The notes beneath the pieces were generated by a model. It was not told where the DNA came from. It searched no databases and saw nothing but the letters and a program-made list of their open reading frames with translations. This document shows, piece by piece, positions 44,166-56,197 of a DNA stretch of 64,000 bases (within the stretch, counting starts at the first letter, position 1; each line of letters starts with the position of its first letter). This stretch comes from Ureibacillus yapensis. Its GTDB lineage: Bacteria > Bacillota > Bacilli > Bacillales_A > Planococcaceae. The DNA lies in the NCBI RefSeq assembly GCF_003515775.1, contig NZ_QWEI01000002.1, positions 434,001-498,000 on the forward strand, written 5' to 3'. A program made the translations under genes and the position numbers.

Positions 44166-45302
44166 TTAAAATCGGTAAGCTCTCTTGGTCAAAAGAATAA
44201 TCGCCACCGCTGGAATAGTAAAGACCGTCATCCCGAGGAAAGCCAAACCTGGCGTAATATCATAAAGGGCTCCACCGAATAAAGTCAGCACGGCAGCACT
44301 TAAGCTCATGGCCAAGGCCGAATATAATCCCTGTGCATTGGCAAGCTGTTGTTTTGGCAAAATGCGTGTTATGTACTGAATGAAAGCATAATGTGCCATG
44401 GCGAAAGCGAGTGCATGCAATGTTTGGGATAAGATGAATGCCCAAGCATTCGGAACTATAAAAATCATTACCCATCTTAATGTGGAACCCGCTCCAGCAA
44501 GAAGAAGCAATGAGGAAGTTTTCCATTTCGAAAAAAGATGATCTGCCGTTAGAAAGAATAGAATTTCAAACAATACGGCAATGTTAAGAATAAGTCCGAT
44601 ATAAAATGTATTGACCTCCAAATAATCTTGAAGGTAAATATAGCTATAGTTATAATAGGACGCCAACGACCCCTGCAATAAAATCACGATGATCATGACA
44701 ACTGGAAATCCTTTTACCTTCCATAAACTTTTCATGGAAAATTTTTGGGCCCGGTCCTCGACAGAAGGTTTGGTACTTAAAATTTCCGGAGCAGGCATCG
44801 CTTGCAAAATGAACATGATCATTAAGTAAGCAATCATGGACCACAAAATGACTGCTTCTCCATAAAAACCGATCATCAAGCTTAAAAGGAATACAGAAAT
44901 GACAAACGCAATGGAGCCATACGAGCGGCTTTTTCCATAATGCACATTTCCTTGCTGTACAAGCGTGGTGGCACTGCTTTCCACTGCCGGCAATAAAGAG
45001 GGATAAAACAAACTGAATATCATGGTCATCGTGAATAAAGCAGGAAATGAATTCATTGGCAGATAAAGCAGGACTGCAATCAATGAACTGCTTACCAAAA
45101 AGAAAGCCAGCTTTTTATCACTTAAATATTTTGAAGCAATCGGAAACACAAACATAGTGGAAATGGCCCGAACTACCAAACTAAAGCCCATAATGATACT
45201 AACTTCGGATACCGTTAATCCTTTTGCGCCAGTTAACCACCCTGGCCAGTATTGTAAAAAGACGCCCCAAGTAAAGAAAAAAATAAAGAAGTTTTGGGAC
45301 AA
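44166..45302 (-). CDS. MFS transporter, PPP/HcaT-like
   Basis: A 378-residue permease with about twelve spans. The N-terminal FFFTWGVFLQYWPGWLTGAKGLTVSEV and the loop YGKSRSYGSIAFVISVF are typical of the phenylpropionate permease (MFS_1_like) group. The start is TTG 45302; no strong ribosome-binding site is visible, so the start is uncertain. Substrate unknown. Confidence 0.8.
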   Translation of the reverse strand: MSQNFFIFFFTWGVFLQYWPGWLTGAKGLTVSEVSIIMGFSLVVRAISTMFVFPIASKYLSDKKLAFFLVSSSLIAVLLYLPMNSFPALFTMTMIFSLFYPSLLPAVESSATTLVQQGNVHYGKSRSYGSIAFVISVFLLSLMIGFYGEAVILWSMIAYLMIMFILQAMPAPEILSTKPSVEDRAQKFSMKSLWKVKGFPVVMIIVILLQGSLASYYNYSYIYLQDYLEVNTFYIGLILNIAVLFEILFFLTADHLFSKWKTSSLLLLAGAGSTLRWVMIFIVPNAWAFILSQTLHALAFAMAHYAFIQYITRILPKQQLANAQGLYSALAMSLSAAVLTLFGGALYDITPGLAFLGMTVFTIPAVAIILLTKRAYRF

Positions 45303-45391
45303 CCAACGCTGATTGTTAATAATAGTACAACCACTCCCATCTTAGGAAATGATAGCATATTTCATGACGATATATAGGCAAAATGAAAAAA

Positions 45392-45426
45392 GCCACTAAA
45401 AGCTAGCCACTTTTAGCAACTTTTTT
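45392..45426 (-). terminator. spo0M terminator
   Basis: On the minus strand GTTGCTAAAAG pairs with CTTTTAGTGGC (several G-U) and is followed by TTTTTTC. A second hairpin (AATGCGTG/CACGCATT, 45441-45458) lies between it and the stop codon. Confidence 0.7.
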
Positions 45427-45464
45427 GGACTATAGGCAAGAATGCGTGAACACGCATTTGTTTT

Positions 45465-46235
45465 TTAAGAATATCTCGAAATCGTTTGTCTTAACTGTTC
45501 ACCTAGTGAATTTAAATCATTTTGCGTAATGGTCATCCTAACATGCGTTTCATCCGCATCCAGGGCTTCCGCCAAAAACCCGCCAAATCCTCTAGCCTTG
45601 CGGTCAACCTGCATTAAAATATCTGCTCTAACATCACTTTGTGAGATAAAGACGACTTCCAGTTCATCGAGCCGTCCTCTAAACGCCCCGCTTACCGGAA
45701 CAAATTCAAATTCCTGGATGAAAGGATAGGTTTGACGGTATTTATAAGAAGCTTGTTCACATTCAGCTTTTCGCAATCTAAAGCCCAACTGCTGCACTTC
45801 TTCCAAAATACGTTCGGCAATTTTGGAAGGTCGAATCTCAATATAATCCTTGTCTTGCGAATCTGCTCCGCTCCGGATATCCAATTCCGTCGCCACCCAT
45901 ACTTGAGTATTTCCAACCGTAATCGGGACATCTACAGGAATTTTGAAAGAAAACGGAATGATTTTCGTTTCGTTCGCATTGACAACAAATGGATCGCTTA
46001 CTTTAAACTTCTGGATTGGCGCTTTGGCAGTATACTTATGATCATCCAATTCCTTAATGTACGTCGTATACAAAGTCAGATAAATTGCATCGATTTGTTG
46101 TTCAACATTCCCGCCATAAACTTCAACTTCCCCCTGAATTGTTTCCCCGGCAGCGTAAGATGACTTTTCAAGCTTTGTATCGACCTTTGCGGAACCTACA
46201 CCAATACTGGCTAACATTTTATTGAAAAAAGACAT
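45465..46235 (-). CDS. spo0M: Sporulation-control protein Spo0M family
   Basis: A 256-residue arrestin-like protein (SpoOM domain from residue 1 to about 230: SFFNKMLASIGVGSAKVDTKLE, GGNVEQQIDAIYLTLYT, IPFSFKIP). Loss of Spo0M reduces sporulation in B. subtilis through an unclear mechanism that may involve cell shape. ATG 46235 follows GAGGGGTG; a GTG three codons before it lies on that site. Confidence 0.9.
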   Translation of the reverse strand: MSFFNKMLASIGVGSAKVDTKLEKSSYAAGETIQGEVEVYGGNVEQQIDAIYLTLYTTYIKELDDHKYTAKAPIQKFKVSDPFVVNANETKIIPFSFKIPVDVPITVGNTQVWVATELDIRSGADSQDKDYIEIRPSKIAERILEEVQQLGFRLRKAECEQASYKYRQTYPFIQEFEFVPVSGAFRGRLDELEVVFISQSDVRADILMQVDRKARGFGGFLAEALDADETHVRMTITQNDLNSLGEQLRQTISRYS

Positions 46236-46293
46236 TTTCTGCACCCCTCACCATTTTCTATACTTGTTTTACGTATGAAATAAACGGAAGGTT

Positions 46294-46722
46294 TCAGGCT
46301 TGCGGATAATTTTTTTGTAAAAAGTTTATCGATTGTATTATTAATTCTTTTAGGACTTCTGCATCCACGTCAGCTAATTTATTGATATACACACAAGCTT
46401 TACCTGTTGTATGTTTACCGAAACGGCTAAGCAACTTTTCTCGTTCTTCATCACCCGGAGCAAAATATAAACTAATTTTTGCTTTCCTTGGCGAGAAACC
46501 GACCAGCGGAGCATCCCCTTCATGTCCAGAATCATATTTATAATGATATGAACCGAACCCAATGATGCTGGGACCCCACATTTTGCCTTCAAATCCCGAA
46601 GTTTCTTCAAAAAGCTTCAATAAGTTATATGCGTCTTCCCGCTTTTTTGGGCTATCTACAGATTCGATAAAATCGATTACACTTCCATTAGTTTCTTTTG
46701 TTTTCTGTTCATATTTGGCCAT
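46294..46722 (-). CDS. DUF1801 domain protein
   Basis: A 142-residue protein of the YdhG/YdeI-like fold (DUF1801): MWGPSIIGFGSYHYKYDSGHEGDAPLVGFSPRKAKISLYF is the conserved core. Related to the iron-binding frataxin-like YdhG group, but the role is unknown. Confidence 0.8.
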   Translation of the reverse strand: MAKYEQKTKETNGSVIDFIESVDSPKKREDAYNLLKLFEETSGFEGKMWGPSIIGFGSYHYKYDSGHEGDAPLVGFSPRKAKISLYFAPGDEEREKLLSRFGKHTTGKACVYINKLADVDAEVLKELIIQSINFLQKNYPQA

Positions 46723-46785
46723 ATCTTTCTTCCTCCCTCAGCGATCAACAAACACTCATTTCGATTACACGGATATAAAATCCTT

Positions 46786-46815
46786 TAAAAAAAGAGAACT
46801 TCTAAAAAGTTCCCT
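46786..46815 (-). terminator. Terminator of the SIMPL gene
   Basis: On the minus strand AGGGAACTT pairs with AAGTTCTCT (one G-U), followed by TTTTTTT. It starts at the stop codon. Confidence 0.85.
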
Positions 46816-47472
46816 TTAAAATTGATATTTTACTTTTAAAGTTGCTTCAATTGTAATTGTTCCTGTCTCGATTGGCGTTTCCATCGAGCTTTGGGCCGCT
46901 GCAGCCGTTTTAAATAAAATGGGTCGGCCGCCGGAAGTTTGCTCCACGATTTCAATCGGCAGCGGCATGTAGGAAAGCTTTAGCTTTGATGAGATCGCAA
47001 TTGCTTTTTCATGGGCATCCTGCAGGGCCATTTGCAATGCTTGCTGATAATACCCGCTCTCATTTTCCAGCTTAAACGTTAGTTGGGAAATTCGGTTTGC
47101 CCCATTTTTCAAGGCTGTATCGATTACAAGGCCTACATCATTAACATCATGTATTTCTACAGAAAGTGCATTCGTCACCTCATATCCTCTGAACACTTGT
47201 TTTCCCTCTATATAATCATAGCGTGGAAAAACATTAAAAAACGCAGTTCTAATATCTCTTTGTTCAATATTCAGTGCTAAAAGAGACTGGATCACATCAT
47301 TCATCTTAAGAGCGTTTTCACTTTGGGCATCTTCCAGATTTTCCGATTGGGTGACAACTTCGATTTGAAGTTCAGCAAGATCCGGCTTCACTTCGATTTT
47401 GCTATTGCCTTCCACTGAAATGAAACGGACATTGACAAAAGGGTGTTGGTTCACAGTAGAATAATCCAGCAC
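46816..47472 (-). CDS. SIMPL domain (DUF541) protein
   Basis: A 218-residue protein of the BP26/OMP28/SIMPL family (ISVEGNSKIEVKPDLAELQIEVVTQSE, RDIRTAFFNVFPRYDY, GYEVTNALSVEIHDV, HEKAIAIS). Unlike many members it has no signal peptide. The start is GTG 47472. Function unknown. Confidence 0.82.
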   Translation of the reverse strand: MLDYSTVNQHPFVNVRFISVEGNSKIEVKPDLAELQIEVVTQSENLEDAQSENALKMNDVIQSLLALNIEQRDIRTAFFNVFPRYDYIEGKQVFRGYEVTNALSVEIHDVNDVGLVIDTALKNGANRISQLTFKLENESGYYQQALQMALQDAHEKAIAISSKLKLSYMPLPIEIVEQTSGGRPILFKTAAAAQSSMETPIETGTITIEATLKVKYQF

Positions 47473-47575
47473 TTTCCCGCCTTCCCTCGATTCTAGAACT
47501 ACTATATGCTTTTAAACGAGGGATTTTGCCATGATTCCCAAGGAAAGTAGGCAATATACCAACCTGCTCAGGACT

Positions 47576-50050
47576 TTATTGTTCTTCTTCCATAAAATCA
47601 TAAGGCGATAGCCCATTCATTCCAATTAACGGGTGAATATATGGAGCCGTTTCAGCATTCAGAACAGGAGATGGCATGTCGCTTTTCTTTTCCGATGCTT
47701 CCTGTGGGTTGTCCCCTTCTTGTGAATTGAGGGAAGATGGAATCGCTCCATCTGTGTCCGCTTCAACCTTCTCTTCTTCAACTTCCATTGGGTTTAACCG
47801 GGCTTTTAAACTTGTAAATCGCATTAAATCATCATTTCTTGATAACCCTTGAATAAATACATCCGGTTCCCCACAAAGAATCAAGAAATTTTTTGCCCGT
47901 GTAATGCCAGTATAAAGCAAATTGCGCCGAAGCATTTTCGAATATCCCCGGACAACAGGCATAATGACCGTTTGAAACTCGCTTCCCTGGGATTTATGAA
48001 TCGAACAGCAATAAGCAAGGGTGATCTGGTTTAAATCCCCGCGCTGGTAGGTTACTTCATTGCCATCATAGGAAACGACAAGCATATCCTGTTTTTCAAC
48101 CGTTTCTTTTGCTCGAAGTATTGCAATGACTTCACCCATGTCCCCATTGAAGATGTTGCTTTCGGGTTGGTTGACCAATTGCAGCACTTTATCGCCAATA
48201 CGATAAATCACATCTCCAAAAACAAGTTCTTTCCTTGTCCCGTCTTCATTTGGATTCACTAACTCCTGGATTTTTTTATTCAGCATATCAATACCGGCAG
48301 GCCCTTTATACATCGGGGCAAGTACTTGGATGTCCCGTATCGACTGGCCCTTTGCCATGGCGCTTTTCACTATTTGTGTAACAACACTGGCTACTTGATC
48401 TGCGGAAGATTTAATGAAGGAGCGATCGCTTGTTTTTCCTGCAATGGTTGCAGGAATATTCCCTTTTTTAATCTGGTGGGCAAGTTCTATTATCGTTGAT
48501 CCTTCTGCTTGCCGGTAAACATCAACCAATTCGACTGTAGGCACCATTTTGGAAGTTAACAAATCTTTTAAAACTTGGCCTGGTCCAACAGGAGGCAATT
48601 GATCCTGATCTCCTACAAAGACAACTTGTACATCGCTGCTTAAACTTTTCAGTAATTGATGCGCAAGCCACGTATCCACCATTGACATTTCATCGATAAT
48701 GATCAGGCGGCCATCTATCTCCCGTTCCGTCTCTTCTTCCTTTTCCTGGCCATTAAAACCCAGTAGCCGGTGAATGGTCATCGCAGGCAGTTCGGTTGAT
48801 TCGGCCAACCTTTTTGCCGCTCTTCCTGTCGGTGCAGCCAATACGATTGGAAACGGTTCTTCTTTTTTTGCATATTCTTTCGGATTTAATGACAATCCGT
48901 GAAGTTCTGCATATACCTCCACAAATCCGCGGATGACTGTAGTTTTTCCCGTACCGGGACCGCCTGTTAAAATCATGACCGAAGAATTCAGGGCACATTC
49001 AATTGCCTTTGCCTGCGTTTCTGCATAGGATACATCCAAGCGTTCTTCCACTTCCCCGATGGCTTTGCGTATTTCATCCTTTGAGAAACTTTGTTTGTTG
49101 TTTTTGTTCAATAACTCCAAAATCTTGGAAGCAATCCCTACCTCGCTGTAATAGAGCGAAGGCAAATACAGCCGCGTTTCTTCACCGCAAATTTTGCTTT
49201 CTTCTCTCATTTCTATAATCGCTTGCGAAATGTCTGGATAGGGAATTTCTTCCCGTTGGCGCTGTTCCAGCATTCGTTTCACTTCCGGCAAAACATGCTC
49301 GGCATCCAAAAAAACATGACCGTCTGAAAGAGAAGCCTCGGTCAACACATGCAGTACGGCCGCTTTAATGCGGTCTGGATGCTTTCCTGTAATACCTAAT
49401 TTGCTTCCCAGTTCGTCTGCCCGTGCAAACCCTACTCCTTCCACATCTTCAATGAGCCGATATGGATTCTCTGTAAGCAGTGTGATGGTCTCTTCACGGT
49501 ACGTTTGGTAGATTTTCATGCCCAGTTGCGGACCGAAACCCCACTCGTTCAATTGAATCATTACTTTTTCAAGACCTAGATTTTGTTCCAATGTTTCGCG
49601 TATTTTTGCCTTTTTCTCATCATTCAATCGAGGAACACGGTCCAGTGCATATGGATCGGCCATGATTTGGCTGATTGCATCAAGACCCAGATTTTCCACG
49701 ATTGTTTCAGCCGTTTTCCGTCCAATTCCAGGAAATAAATCACTGGACAAATAATTGATAATTCCCTGTTCCGTTGCTGGCACTTCTTTTACAAACGTTT
49801 CAACCTGGAATTGTTGTCCGTATTTTGGATGCGTTTTTAACGTACCAGTAAAACGATACAGCTCTTCTTCGTTTAACTTCGGAAAATAGCCGACAACGAT
49901 AATTTCCTTGTCGTCATATTGCAGATTCGTTTCTTGTATTTTCACTCGAACAATTGAATACATATTCGACGCATTATGAAAAATGGACACAATCGGACGG
50001 CCAAGAATAAACAATTTATTTACTTCAAATAAATTAAGATTTTCTGCCAT
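47576..50050 (-). CDS. recD2: ATP-dependent DNA helicase RecD2
   Basis: An 824-residue superfamily 1B 5'-3' helicase. The RecD2-type N-terminal region (OB fold, then helix-hairpin-helix FPGIGRKTAETIVENLG and GVGFARADELG) precedes the helicase domains: Walker A GGPGTGKTT (about 363-371), Walker B IIDEMSM, VFVGDQDQLPPVGPG, and motif VI TGITRAKNFLI. The start is ATG 50050 with AAGGAG eight bases upstream. B. subtilis yrrC. Confidence 0.95.
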   Translation of the reverse strand: MAENLNLFEVNKLFILGRPIVSIFHNASNMYSIVRVKIQETNLQYDDKEIIVVGYFPKLNEEELYRFTGTLKTHPKYGQQFQVETFVKEVPATEQGIINYLSSDLFPGIGRKTAETIVENLGLDAISQIMADPYALDRVPRLNDEKKAKIRETLEQNLGLEKVMIQLNEWGFGPQLGMKIYQTYREETITLLTENPYRLIEDVEGVGFARADELGSKLGITGKHPDRIKAAVLHVLTEASLSDGHVFLDAEHVLPEVKRMLEQRQREEIPYPDISQAIIEMREESKICGEETRLYLPSLYYSEVGIASKILELLNKNNKQSFSKDEIRKAIGEVEERLDVSYAETQAKAIECALNSSVMILTGGPGTGKTTVIRGFVEVYAELHGLSLNPKEYAKKEEPFPIVLAAPTGRAAKRLAESTELPAMTIHRLLGFNGQEKEEETEREIDGRLIIIDEMSMVDTWLAHQLLKSLSSDVQVVFVGDQDQLPPVGPGQVLKDLLTSKMVPTVELVDVYRQAEGSTIIELAHQIKKGNIPATIAGKTSDRSFIKSSADQVASVVTQIVKSAMAKGQSIRDIQVLAPMYKGPAGIDMLNKKIQELVNPNEDGTRKELVFGDVIYRIGDKVLQLVNQPESNIFNGDMGEVIAILRAKETVEKQDMLVVSYDGNEVTYQRGDLNQITLAYCCSIHKSQGSEFQTVIMPVVRGYSKMLRRNLLYTGITRAKNFLILCGEPDVFIQGLSRNDDLMRFTSLKARLNPMEVEEEKVEADTDGAIPSSLNSQEGDNPQEASEKKSDMPSPVLNAETAPYIHPLIGMNGLSPYDFMEEEQ

Positions 50051-50157
50051 CCCCAAAACTCCTTAACATCTTTTTACGTACCTTCCATTCTATCATAGGA
50101 TTGAATAACTGTCTTATACCGACAGTGGAAAGCTGTCTCGATATTTTTCCTTGTGAA

Positions 50158-50166
50158 TGCTATGAT
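50158..50166 (+). promoter_or_regulatory. Extended -10 promoter upstream of hisA
   Basis: TGC-TATGAT is an extended -10 element about 70 bases before the hisA start. There is no clear -35. Confidence 0.4.
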
Positions 50167-50235
50167 AATTTGTATGAAGAATTTTTAATGTGGGAAAGTT
50201 TATGACTCCCACCTAGCAGAAGGGATTTGTGATGA

Positions 50236-50997
50236 ATGGAATTTAGACCTTGCATAGATCTACATGATGGAAAGGTAAAACAAATTGTCGGCAGCACGTT
50301 AGGTTATCAGGACCAGACAGTGATTGAGAACTTTATATCAGAGAAAGATTCCGCCTATTATGCAAATATGTTTAAGAAAGATGGCTTGACTGGCGGCCAC
50401 GTCATTATGCTTGGCTCCGGGAATGAAGAAGCGGCAATGCTGTCATTGCAAAGTTATCCAAATGGTTTGCAAATCGGTGGTGGAATTACAGCGGAGAACG
50501 CAAAAAAATTCATTGATGCAGGCGCATCCCATATCATTGTTACTTCCTATATTTTCCACGATGGACAATTGGATATGGAGCGTTTGGAAAAACTCGTCAA
50601 AGCGGTTGGAAAAGAGAAAATCGTCATTGATTTAAGCTGCAGAAAACGTGATGATCAGTGGTTTGTAGTAACAGATAAGTGGACAAAATTCAGTGACTTT
50701 GAAGTGAATGAAAAAACGATTCCATTCATTGAGCAATATTGCGATGAACTACTTGTTCATGCGGTGGACGTAGAAGGAAAACGAAGCGGCATGCAGGAAG
50801 AATTAGTCCAGGATTTAGCGAAATGGACATCTATCCCGACAACTTATGCAGGCGGTGTTCGTTCATTGGAAGACTTGCAAAAATTCAATGACTTATCCAA
50901 CGGAAAATTGCATGTTACGATTGGCAGTGCTTTGGATATTTTCGGCGGCGAGTTAAATTATGATGAAGTGGTAAACTATTGCCAAAATAGACGTTGA
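50236..50997 (+). CDS. hisA: Eukaryotic-type ProFAR isomerase HisA
   Basis: A 253-residue barrel enzyme that isomerises ProFAR in histidine synthesis. Its motifs match the fungal/plant HisA type, not the usual bacterial one: CIDLHDGKVKQIVG, LQIGGGITAENAKKFI, IVIDLSCRKRDDQWFV, TYAGGVRSLEDL, IGSALDIFGG (yeast His6 has IDLHNGEVKQIVGG, VDLSCRK and SLDIFGG). It is a single gene, divergent from recD2, with no other his genes nearby. Confidence 0.92.
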   Translation: MEFRPCIDLHDGKVKQIVGSTLGYQDQTVIENFISEKDSAYYANMFKKDGLTGGHVIMLGSGNEEAAMLSLQSYPNGLQIGGGITAENAKKFIDAGASHIIVTSYIFHDGQLDMERLEKLVKAVGKEKIVIDLSCRKRDDQWFVVTDKWTKFSDFEVNEKTIPFIEQYCDELLVHAVDVEGKRSGMQEELVQDLAKWTSIPTTYAGGVRSLEDLQKFNDLSNGKLHVTIGSALDIFGGELNYDEVVNYCQNRR

Positions 50998-51012
50998 TAG
51001 CAGGAAGATAAA

Positions 51013-51045
51013 AAAGAGTGATCCGAATGAATCGGTTCACTCTTT
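51013..51045. terminator. Bidirectional terminator between hisA and nupC
   Basis: AAAGAGTGA pairs with TCACTCTTT, with an inner CCGA/TCGG pair. Confidence 0.85.
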
Positions 51046-51049
51046 CGCT

Positions 51050-52264
51050 TTAGATAAACATCCCCGCAATGGAGGCACTTAATAACGAAGCCAACGTTCC
51101 GGCCACAACTGCTTTAAAAGCAAGCTTTGCAATGATTGGCCTTCTGCTTGGAGCCATTGCACCCAAGCCGCCAATTAATATGGCCATGGAGCTTAAATTC
51201 GCAAAACCACATAATGCAAAGCTGACAACCATTACCGTTTTCTCGGAAAGCTCCGGAATCGCAGGGGCAAAGCTCGAGTAAGCGACAAACTCATTTAGCA
51301 CAAGTTTCTGGCCGATATACGAACCGGCCGCAACCGCTTCACTCCAAGGAACTCCTATTACAAAAGCCAAAGGTGAGAAAACGTATCCCAAAAGACCCTC
51401 TAATGTAATATTTTCATATCCGAAAAGACCGCCGATTCCGCCTAAAATTCCATTGACCAAGCCAATAAGAGCAATAAACGCCAGCAACATGGCCCCAACA
51501 TTTACTGCAAGCTTCAATCCATCCGATGCACCTCGGGCAGCCGCATCAATCACGTTAACTGACTCTGCATCTTTATCTAATTTAAAATTCGACTCATCTA
51601 CCTCTTCGGTTTGAGGCATCATTAACTTGGCCATGACCAATCCTGCAGGCGCTGCCATGAAGCTCGCCGCGATTAAATATTCCAGCGGTACCCCCAGAAG
51701 AGAGTAACCAACCAGCACGGAACCAGCAACAGAAGCCAAACCGCCCGTCATGACAGCAAACAGTTCCGATTTTGTCATTCTTCCTAAAAAAGGACGGATG
51801 ACTAAAGGCGCTTCCGTTTGCCCCACAAAAATATTGGCTGCCGCATTGACTGACTCTGCCTTGCTTGTCCCGAGCAACTTGGAAAGCCCTCCGCCAAGCA
51901 CTTTAATAACCAACTGCATAATTCCTAAATAATATAGCACAGAAATTAAAGAAGAGAAGAAGATGATTACGGTTAATACACTGATTGCAAACACAAAGCC
52001 TCCCGTATTCTCTGGATTTGCTAATGGACCAAATAAGAAGCCGATTCCTTCATTTGCATAACTAACAAGCTTTTGAACGCCATTGGAGAGTTCAAGTAAT
52101 GCTATGCGTCCAAATTCCCATTTCAATACAACAAATGCAAAAATCAACTGAATCGTTAATCCCCCGATAATTGTTCGCCAATTAATGAATTTCCAGTTAT
52201 TTGATAAAAGCAATGCTATTGCCATAATAACAAAAACACCCAAAATTCCCCATAAAACATTCAC
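51050..52264 (-). CDS. Concentrative nucleoside transporter, NupC family
   Basis: A 404-residue permease with about ten spans and the CNT signatures NAAANIFVGQTEAPLVIRP and GGLASVAGSVLVGY, plus ALCGFANLSSMAILIGGLGAM near the C-terminus. It imports nucleosides with sodium or protons. It is transcribed alone; I saw no purine riboswitch upstream. Confidence 0.93.
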   Translation of the reverse strand: MNVLWGILGVFVIMAIALLLSNNWKFINWRTIIGGLTIQLIFAFVVLKWEFGRIALLELSNGVQKLVSYANEGIGFLFGPLANPENTGGFVFAISVLTVIIFFSSLISVLYYLGIMQLVIKVLGGGLSKLLGTSKAESVNAAANIFVGQTEAPLVIRPFLGRMTKSELFAVMTGGLASVAGSVLVGYSLLGVPLEYLIAASFMAAPAGLVMAKLMMPQTEEVDESNFKLDKDAESVNVIDAAARGASDGLKLAVNVGAMLLAFIALIGLVNGILGGIGGLFGYENITLEGLLGYVFSPLAFVIGVPWSEAVAAGSYIGQKLVLNEFVAYSSFAPAIPELSEKTVMVVSFALCGFANLSSMAILIGGLGAMAPSRRPIIAKLAFKAVVAGTLASLLSASIAGMFI

Positions 52265-52390
52265 TTTTACACCTGCTTTACTTATTATAAAAAGTTGCTA
52301 TATCGCTCTTTAGTAATGTCCATAATTAAGTTTGGCTCAAACATAACTTTAGTATCTTTCCATACAAATTTTTTCATTCATAGCAAAAGA

Positions 52391-52419
52391 AAAAAGCCGA
52401 TCAAAAGACCGACTTTTTT
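52391..52419 (-). terminator. Terminator of the TPR-mnmA-iscS group
   Basis: On the minus strand AAAAAAGTCGGTC pairs with GATCGGCTTTTTT (two G-U, 4-base loop). It lies about 45 bases after the TPR gene. Confidence 0.75.
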
Positions 52420-52460
52420 CCCACTATTTTTCATGAATATGCCTATGAGTAATAATTTCT

Positions 52461-53120
52461 TCAGTTGTACCTTTGACTAATCATGTCATAAATGTATTTT
52501 GCTTGATCAAACTTGGGCTCGATTGTATATGCTTGTTTTAAATGCTCCATTGCCATTTCCGTTTCTTCAGTGGAAACAGCATAAAGAACACCCAGGTTAT
52601 AATGCGCATCCGCATTTTTCGGATCTTTTTCAAGCACGAATTCCAGCTCACCTTTTGCCGCATCGAACATCTCCAAGGAACAAAGCAAGATACCGTAAGA
52701 TAATCGCACTTGAAGGTCTTCCGGCGCCAGTTCAGCCGCTCTTTGCATATAAGGCAGCGCTAATTTCAATTTCTCATCCCGTTCAAAGGATTTTGCCAGC
52801 ATATAATAGGCATCGGCACCTTGAATTCCATGTTCAATGGCTTTTTGATATAATTTTGCCGCTTCAATGTAGCGCTCGGCATTATAGTATAAGTTGGCTA
52901 ATCCATAATATGCTGTAGCAGCAGATTCATCCACGCTAATCGCTTTTTGGAAAAATCGCTCCGCCCGTTCCACATCATTCATGGCAGCCAATAGATTGCC
53001 AAAATTCACATACCCAATTGCCTGCGAAGGATTGTTCTCAATTGCTTGTGTAAATGCCTTTGCAGCATCTTCATAACGCTTTTCCTGAAAAGCAACAATT
53101 CCAATTTCGTTAAAATCCAT
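52461..53120 (-). CDS. Tetratricopeptide-repeat protein (YrrB-like)
   Basis: A 219-residue protein made of about six TPR units (AFTQAIENNPSQAIGYVNFGNLL, AYYGLANLYYNAERYIEAAKLY, AHYNLGVLYAV). TPRs act as protein-docking surfaces. ATG 53120 behind GGGGTGAT. B. subtilis yrrB lies in the same place between recD2 and mnmA; its partner is unknown. Confidence 0.9.
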   Translation of the reverse strand: MDFNEIGIVAFQEKRYEDAAKAFTQAIENNPSQAIGYVNFGNLLAAMNDVERAERFFQKAISVDESAATAYYGLANLYYNAERYIEAAKLYQKAIEHGIQGADAYYMLAKSFERDEKLKLALPYMQRAAELAPEDLQVRLSYGILLCSLEMFDAAKGELEFVLEKDPKNADAHYNLGVLYAVSTEETEMAMEHLKQAYTIEPKFDQAKYIYDMISQRYN

Positions 53121-53162
53121 TTTATCACCCCAAAGATGCAAGACGCTAAAAGTCTTATCATC

Positions 53163-55446
<2,284 letters not shown>

Positions 55447-55586
55447 TATATATCAAAAGCTCCTTTAAACAACTTTTTAAGAGTACATTGTATATTTATA
55501 ATTGAAGTTATTTTCACGCTCAACGGTGAGAGTATAAGTTATGGAGTTTGTAAAGATTTTGGTTTTAAAGTCCTGTAAAAAAATCG

Positions 55587-55649
55587 GCGCCCTATTTGCG
55601 GCTTACTCCAATCCACATGGAATTGCCAGTTTTTAAATTGACAGGGCGC
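55587..55649 (-). terminator. Possible cymR terminator
   Basis: AGCGCCC-type arms (7 bp, GC-rich) enclose a long loop with an inner TCCA/TGGA hairpin. On the minus strand GGGCGCCGATTTTTTTAC follows, giving the T-run. The loop of about 49 bases is unusually large. The rest of 55447-55586 is AT-rich. Confidence 0.45.
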
Positions 55650-55664
55650 TTGCACGTTTCCAGC

Positions 55665-56084
55665 TTAAATATAGAACATATAACCGTCCATTTCGGATTC
55701 ATCTGTATAATTTGCCAAATCTTCGATGGAAGTCGTATCCAGTACGTTTTTTACTGCGTCGCGAATTCGAATCCATAGTTGTTGTTGAGGAGCTTCCTCG
55801 TTTTCAATTCCTTCTACAGGCTGGATGGGTCCTTCCAGCACTTTAATGACGTCTGCAGCTGAAATTTTGCTTGGTGGCAAGGCGAGCAAATAGCCCCCAT
55901 ATGCCCCACGGACACTTTTTACTAAACCAGCAATACGAAGGGGAGAAACCAGTTGCTCTAAATAGGCTTCGGATAGCTCTTTATCGGCGGCGATTTGACG
56001 CAGCGGAATCGGCCCTTGTCCATAATGTTTAGCTAATTCAATCATAATAGTTAGTCCGTATCTGCCTTTTGTAGAAATTTTCAT
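55665..56084 (-). CDS. cymR: Rrf2-family regulator of cysteine metabolism CymR
   Basis: A 139-residue Rrf2 protein: winged helix with MKISTKGRYGLTIMIELAKHYGQGPIPLRQIA, EAYLEQLVSPLRIAGLVKSVRGAYGGYLLA, then the dimerisation helix. It has no cysteine, so it cannot hold an iron-sulfur cluster; this fits CymR (which acts with CysK) rather than IscR. Divergent from rarA, as in B. subtilis. Confidence 0.92.
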   Translation of the reverse strand: MKISTKGRYGLTIMIELAKHYGQGPIPLRQIAADKELSEAYLEQLVSPLRIAGLVKSVRGAYGGYLLALPPSKISAADVIKVLEGPIQPVEGIENEEAPQQQLWIRIRDAVKNVLDTTSIEDLANYTDESEMDGYMFYI

Positions 56085-56197
56085 TATAACACCTCAAATT
56101 TTTATGTCCATATCTTTGCTCAAGTATACCATAAATCCTTTAATTCCACTTGGAAAAGCTCTAATATAGAAAGGGAAAGTATGAAGGGAGGATTCTC

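Noticed and set aside
52265-52390. Purine riboswitch upstream of nupC
   Set aside because: The characteristic paired loops and junction sequence are absent.
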